From the NCBI GenBank assembly GCA_964435625.1, contig CAYTAG010000178.1, positions 1 to 7,280 of the forward strand: a DNA stretch of 7,280 nucleotides, written 5' to 3'. Source of the DNA: PXRE01 sp964435625 (GTDB lineage: Archaea > Halobacteriota > Halobacteria > Halobacteriales > PXRE01). Made by a program: the position numbers and the translations under genes. Positions 5,631 through 7,280 of the stretch are shown here, in pieces (the first letter of the stretch is position 1; every line of letters starts with the position of its first letter). A model generated the notes under the pieces. The model had not been told where the DNA came from, searched no databases, and worked only from the letters and a program-made list of their open reading frames with translations.

Positions 5631-5948
5631 ATGGACGACGGTATCCAGGGCACGGCCGCCGACGGGGACGCCGTCCTCGACGAACTGTTCGCCGTCATCG
5701 AGGACCGCAAGCGGGAGTTGCCCGCGGACTCCCACACGGCCTCGCTGTTCGCCCACGAGAACGGCGAGAACGAAGTGCTGGAGAAACTCGGCGAGGAGAC
5801 GACCGAACTCGTGCTGGCGGCGAAAGACGACGACGGCGACGAACTCGTCCACGAGGCCGCCGACGTCGTCTACCACCTGCTGGTGCTTTTGGCGATGCAC
5901 GACCTCACCCTGGCGGAGTTGCGAGAGGAACTGCGCGAGCGACGCTGA
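5631..5948 (+). CDS. hisE: Phosphoribosyl-ATP pyrophosphatase (histidine biosynthesis, step 2)
   Basis: A 105-residue cytoplasmic enzyme of the all-alpha MazG/HisE superfamily that hydrolyses phosphoribosyl-ATP to phosphoribosyl-AMP and pyrophosphate. Motifs: LDELFAVIEDRKRELPADSH in the first helix (16-35), with SLFAHENGENEVLEKLGEE following; EKLGEE with Glu51, Glu55, Glu56 and Glu59 as the acidic metal-binding set; and HEAADVVYHLLVLL with Glu75, Asp78 and the family's YH at 81-82. The length is typical for stand-alone HisE, and no HisI domain is fused. It starts one base after the stop of the BFN-family gene and has a good GGAGG site, so the two are co-transcribed. No other his gene is in the window. 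Confidence 0.95.
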   Translation: MDDGIQGTAADGDAVLDELFAVIEDRKRELPADSHTASLFAHENGENEVLEKLGEETTELVLAAKDDDGDELVHEAADVVYHLLVLLAMHDLTLAELREELRERR

Positions 5949-5965
5949 CGCCCGGGCGAACGGTG

Positions 5966-5996
5966 CCGACGCTCACCTTGAGCCGTCCGGCGTCGG
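5966..5996. other. 7-bp inverted repeat between convergent genes
   Basis: CCGACGC (5966-5972) and GCGTCGG (5990-5996) are perfect inverted repeats with a 17-base loop, in the 63-base gap between hisE and the convergent membrane-protein gene. A shared bidirectional terminator is possible by position. There is no T tract, and archaea rely mainly on T tracts, so support is weak. Confidence 0.25.
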
Positions 5997-6011
5997 AATC
6001 GGCCGATCGGG

Positions 6012-6419
6012 TCAGTCGTCCGCGGACTCGGCGCGGTCGCCGGCCTCGTCGGCTTTCCCCCGGGCGTACGCCGACGAGAGGCCGGCGAGACCGCCGGCGA
6101 GCATCCCCACGAGCCCGAAGAGTGCGAAGGTGTTGATTCCCTGGACGACGCTGTACAGGAGCGCGTCCGCCAGCGGGACGTCGAGCGAGGTCGTGCTCTC
6201 CAGCAGGTTACCGAACACGAACAGGAACCCGCCCCCGCCGGCCGCCAGGGCGCCCGCGCCGGCTCCGTTGTTCCCCTCTGCGACGACGGCGCCGACGACC
6301 GCCGCGACCAAGACGGGCGCCCCCCAGGTCGTCCACGGCGACACGAACCGCCCCACGTGCGCCAGCACGAACGTCGCCCCGATGCCGACCAGGACGACGT
6401 TCCGGAGCCGGTAGGCCAT
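6012..6419 (-). CDS. Small multi-span membrane protein, unknown function
   Basis: A 135-residue membrane protein that I do not recognise. Likely membrane segments are at about residues 6-25, 33-48, 53-72 and 96-117. The third is very rich in glycine and alanine, ending GGGGFLFVFGNLLES. The tail (ARGKADEAGDRAESADD) is short, charged and soluble. The ATG at 6417-6419 is chosen over a longer frame beginning at 6485: the extension would be proline/arginine-rich and cover the promoter, while this ATG has TTAAG 25-29 bases upstream and starts with a normal membrane N-terminus (MAYRLRNVVLVG). It is convergent with hisE and lies just downstream of the CRISPR array on the same strand. It shows no feature tying it to CRISPR function; having its own promoter argues that it is independent. 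Confidence 0.78.
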   Translation of the reverse strand: MAYRLRNVVLVGIGATFVLAHVGRFVSPWTTWGAPVLVAAVVGAVVAEGNNGAGAGALAAGGGGFLFVFGNLLESTTSLDVPLADALLYSVVQGINTFALFGLVGMLAGGLAGLSSAYARGKADEAGDRAESADD

Positions 6420-6443
6420 GGCCGGTCGTGGGGGTGCCCGGTG

Positions 6444-6457
6444 CTTAAGTGTCCCGG
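6444..6457 (-). promoter_or_regulatory. Predicted leaderless promoter of the 135-residue membrane protein
   Basis: On the minus strand the sequence reads CCGGGACACTTAAG, with TTAAG 25-29 bases upstream of the ATG at 6419. It shares 12 consecutive bases with the pyrC promoter at exactly the same offset. It lies only 40 bases from the end of the CRISPR array. Confidence 0.6.
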
Positions 6458-6497
6458 GAGCCGGCTGTAAAGTTCCGAGGTCCACTGCGACCGTCGA

Positions 6498-6534
6498 GCT
6501 TCAGTCCCGTTCTGGGTTTTCTCCCCGCTGCAAC
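6498..6534 (-). repeat. Degenerate terminal CRISPR repeat (leader-distal end)
   Basis: This copy differs from consensus at plus-strand positions 2 (T to C) and 7 (A to G), so its minus-strand end reads ACTGAAGC instead of ATTGAAAC. Both changes fall in the part that would become the crRNA 5' tag. As the last transcribed repeat it supplies no 5' tag, so relaxed selection there is expected. It marks the old end of the array. Confidence 0.9.
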
Positions 6535-6938
6535 CGGATAAGCCCAGATCCTCGCTCGTCGGCATCGAGGGTTTCAATCCCGTTCTGGGTTTTCTCCCCG
6601 CTGCAACATTATAGACGGTCACTCGCGTCTCGCCGCCGGGAGAGTTTCAATCCCGTTCTGGGTTTTCTCCCCGCTGCAACCTGGCCGGCCCGTTCGGCTA
6701 CTACCTCGGCGGCGTCATGTTTCAATCCCGTTCTGGGTTTTCTCCCCGCTGCAACGGTGGGGTCGTCGTGCATCGTGTCCCCCGCCGCTTCCGTTTCAAT
6801 CCCGTTCTGGGTTTTCTCCCCGCTGCAACTGCGACCCGGCTGATGCTCTTCACGACGACGGCGTCGTTTCAATCCCGTTCTGGGTTTTCTCCCCGCTGCA
6901 ACCGTCGACGACTGGCTGTCGTACTACGACGCGAGCCT

Positions 6939-6975
6939 GTTTCAATCCCATTCTGGGTTTTCTCCCCGCTGCAAC
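6939..6975 (-). repeat. Variant internal CRISPR repeat
   Basis: The seventh repeat carries one substitution, G to A at plus-strand position 12 (base 6950). It falls in the loop of the possible CCC-GGG hairpin, not in a stem or the 8-base tag, so it should not disturb processing. Confidence 0.9.
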
Positions 6976-7280
6976 GGGGCGCCTGGACCGGCGGGCAGAT
7001 CGTGGGCAAGTTTCAATCCCGTTCTGGGTTTTCTCCCCGCTGCAACCGAGCACCGCAACCACGTCCGCGAGGAGGGGCGGGCGTTTCAATCCCGTTCTGG
7101 GTTTTCTCCCCGCTGCAACCGCCGCAGGGCCGTGCCGGCCACCCGCGACGACGGCGAGTTTCAATCCCGTTCTGGGTTTTCTCCCCGCTGCAACGAATCG
7201 GCCACGCTCGCGGTGCAGGGCGGGTGTAACACGTTTCAATCCCGTTCTGGGTTTTCTCCCCGCTGCAACCAAGCACGCGG

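Larger units (their letters stand above)
6498..7280 (-). CRISPR. CRISPR array, 11 repeats of 37 bases, continues past the right edge
   Basis: Repeats start at 6498, 6571, 6644, 6719, 6793, 6866, 6939, 7010, 7083, 7158 and 7233; each is 37 bases. The plus strand reads GTTTCAATCCCG at the 5' end, TTCTGGGTTTTCT in the middle and CCCCGCTGCAAC at the 3' end. The ten complete spacers are 36, 36, 38, 37, 36, 36, 34, 36, 38 and 38 bases and all differ; an eleventh starts at 7270. Nine repeats are identical, one has a single change and the leftmost has two. On the minus strand the repeat ends in ATTGAAAC, a typical 8-base crRNA 5' tag, so transcription is predicted right to left with the leader beyond 7280. 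No cas gene is in the window, so the subtype cannot be fixed. Open frames over the array are artefacts of the repeat. Confidence 0.98.

Noticed and set aside
6012..6419. Membrane protein next to the array as a CRISPR accessory factor
   Set aside because: Only proximity supports it. It has its own promoter, lies at the old end of the array away from the expected cas side, and shows no known accessory domain.
6535..7232. Apparent protein-coding sense of several spacers on the plus strand (for example VDDWLSYYDAS in spacer 6), which would make crRNAs antisense to target mRNA
   Set aside because: Opposite-strand frames of spacers 3, 7 and 8 look equally protein-like and equally rich in GC-ending codons, so 36-base GC-rich spacers do not reveal the sense strand. 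It needs real target matches.
6418..7276. Open frames of 87-250 residues on both strands over the array, with repeated SIPFWVFSPLQ or AAGRKPRTGLK peptides
   Set aside because: They are translations of the CRISPR repeats; the unit length is often close to a multiple of three, which keeps frames open. No start signals or coding character of their own.

Overview
The window is GC-rich. Its proteins are acidic and use GC-ending codons, and several genes have TATA-like elements about 23-29 bases upstream of the start codon with no Shine-Dalgarno site. That pattern of leaderless transcripts points to a halophilic archaeon (Halobacteria). Gene families fit: an acidic class I dihydroorotase, HisE, a DUF151/bifunctional-nuclease protein, a Tat-type exported small protein and a dipeptide-type ABC permease. 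The species cannot be named from the sequence.

Layout, left to right. (1) 2-1653, plus strand: the end of a DppC/OppC-type ABC permease, a 115-residue membrane protein whose start overlaps the permease stop (TGATG), then a short-chain dehydrogenase/reductase. (2) 1650-4111, minus strand: dihydroorotase (pyrC), whose stop codon overlaps that of the reductase tail to tail (CTAG); a lipoate-ligase/octanoyltransferase-family protein; and a small Tat-signal protein with eight cysteines in its last 25 residues. The 203-base gap between pyrC and the lipoate gene holds a T-tract terminator candidate, a strong hairpin and the pyrC promoter. (3) 4112-4283: a divergent intergenic region with a strikingly AT-rich core. 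(4) 4284-5948, plus strand: a cytoplasmic protein with an M23/LytM-like domain, a bifunctional-nuclease-family protein and hisE. The last two are 1 base apart and look like an operon with its own promoter and a good Shine-Dalgarno site before hisE. (5) 6012-6419, minus strand: a small multi-span membrane protein with its own leaderless promoter.

(6) 6498 to the right edge: a CRISPR array of eleven 37-base repeats and ten complete spacers of 34-38 bases, continuing beyond the window. The repeat ends in ATTGAAAC when read on the minus strand, and the most degenerate repeat is the leftmost one. Both observations indicate transcription from right to left, with the leader and probably the cas genes beyond the right edge. 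No cas gene lies in the window.

The genes mostly form ordinary housekeeping neighbourhoods: peptide uptake, pyrimidine and histidine biosynthesis, lipoylation. The items most worth a second look are the array and its unusual repeat, the mirror-symmetric cysteine-rich Tat protein, the M23-like fold in a cytoplasmic archaeal protein, and a 12-base promoter element found at identical distance in front of two genes.
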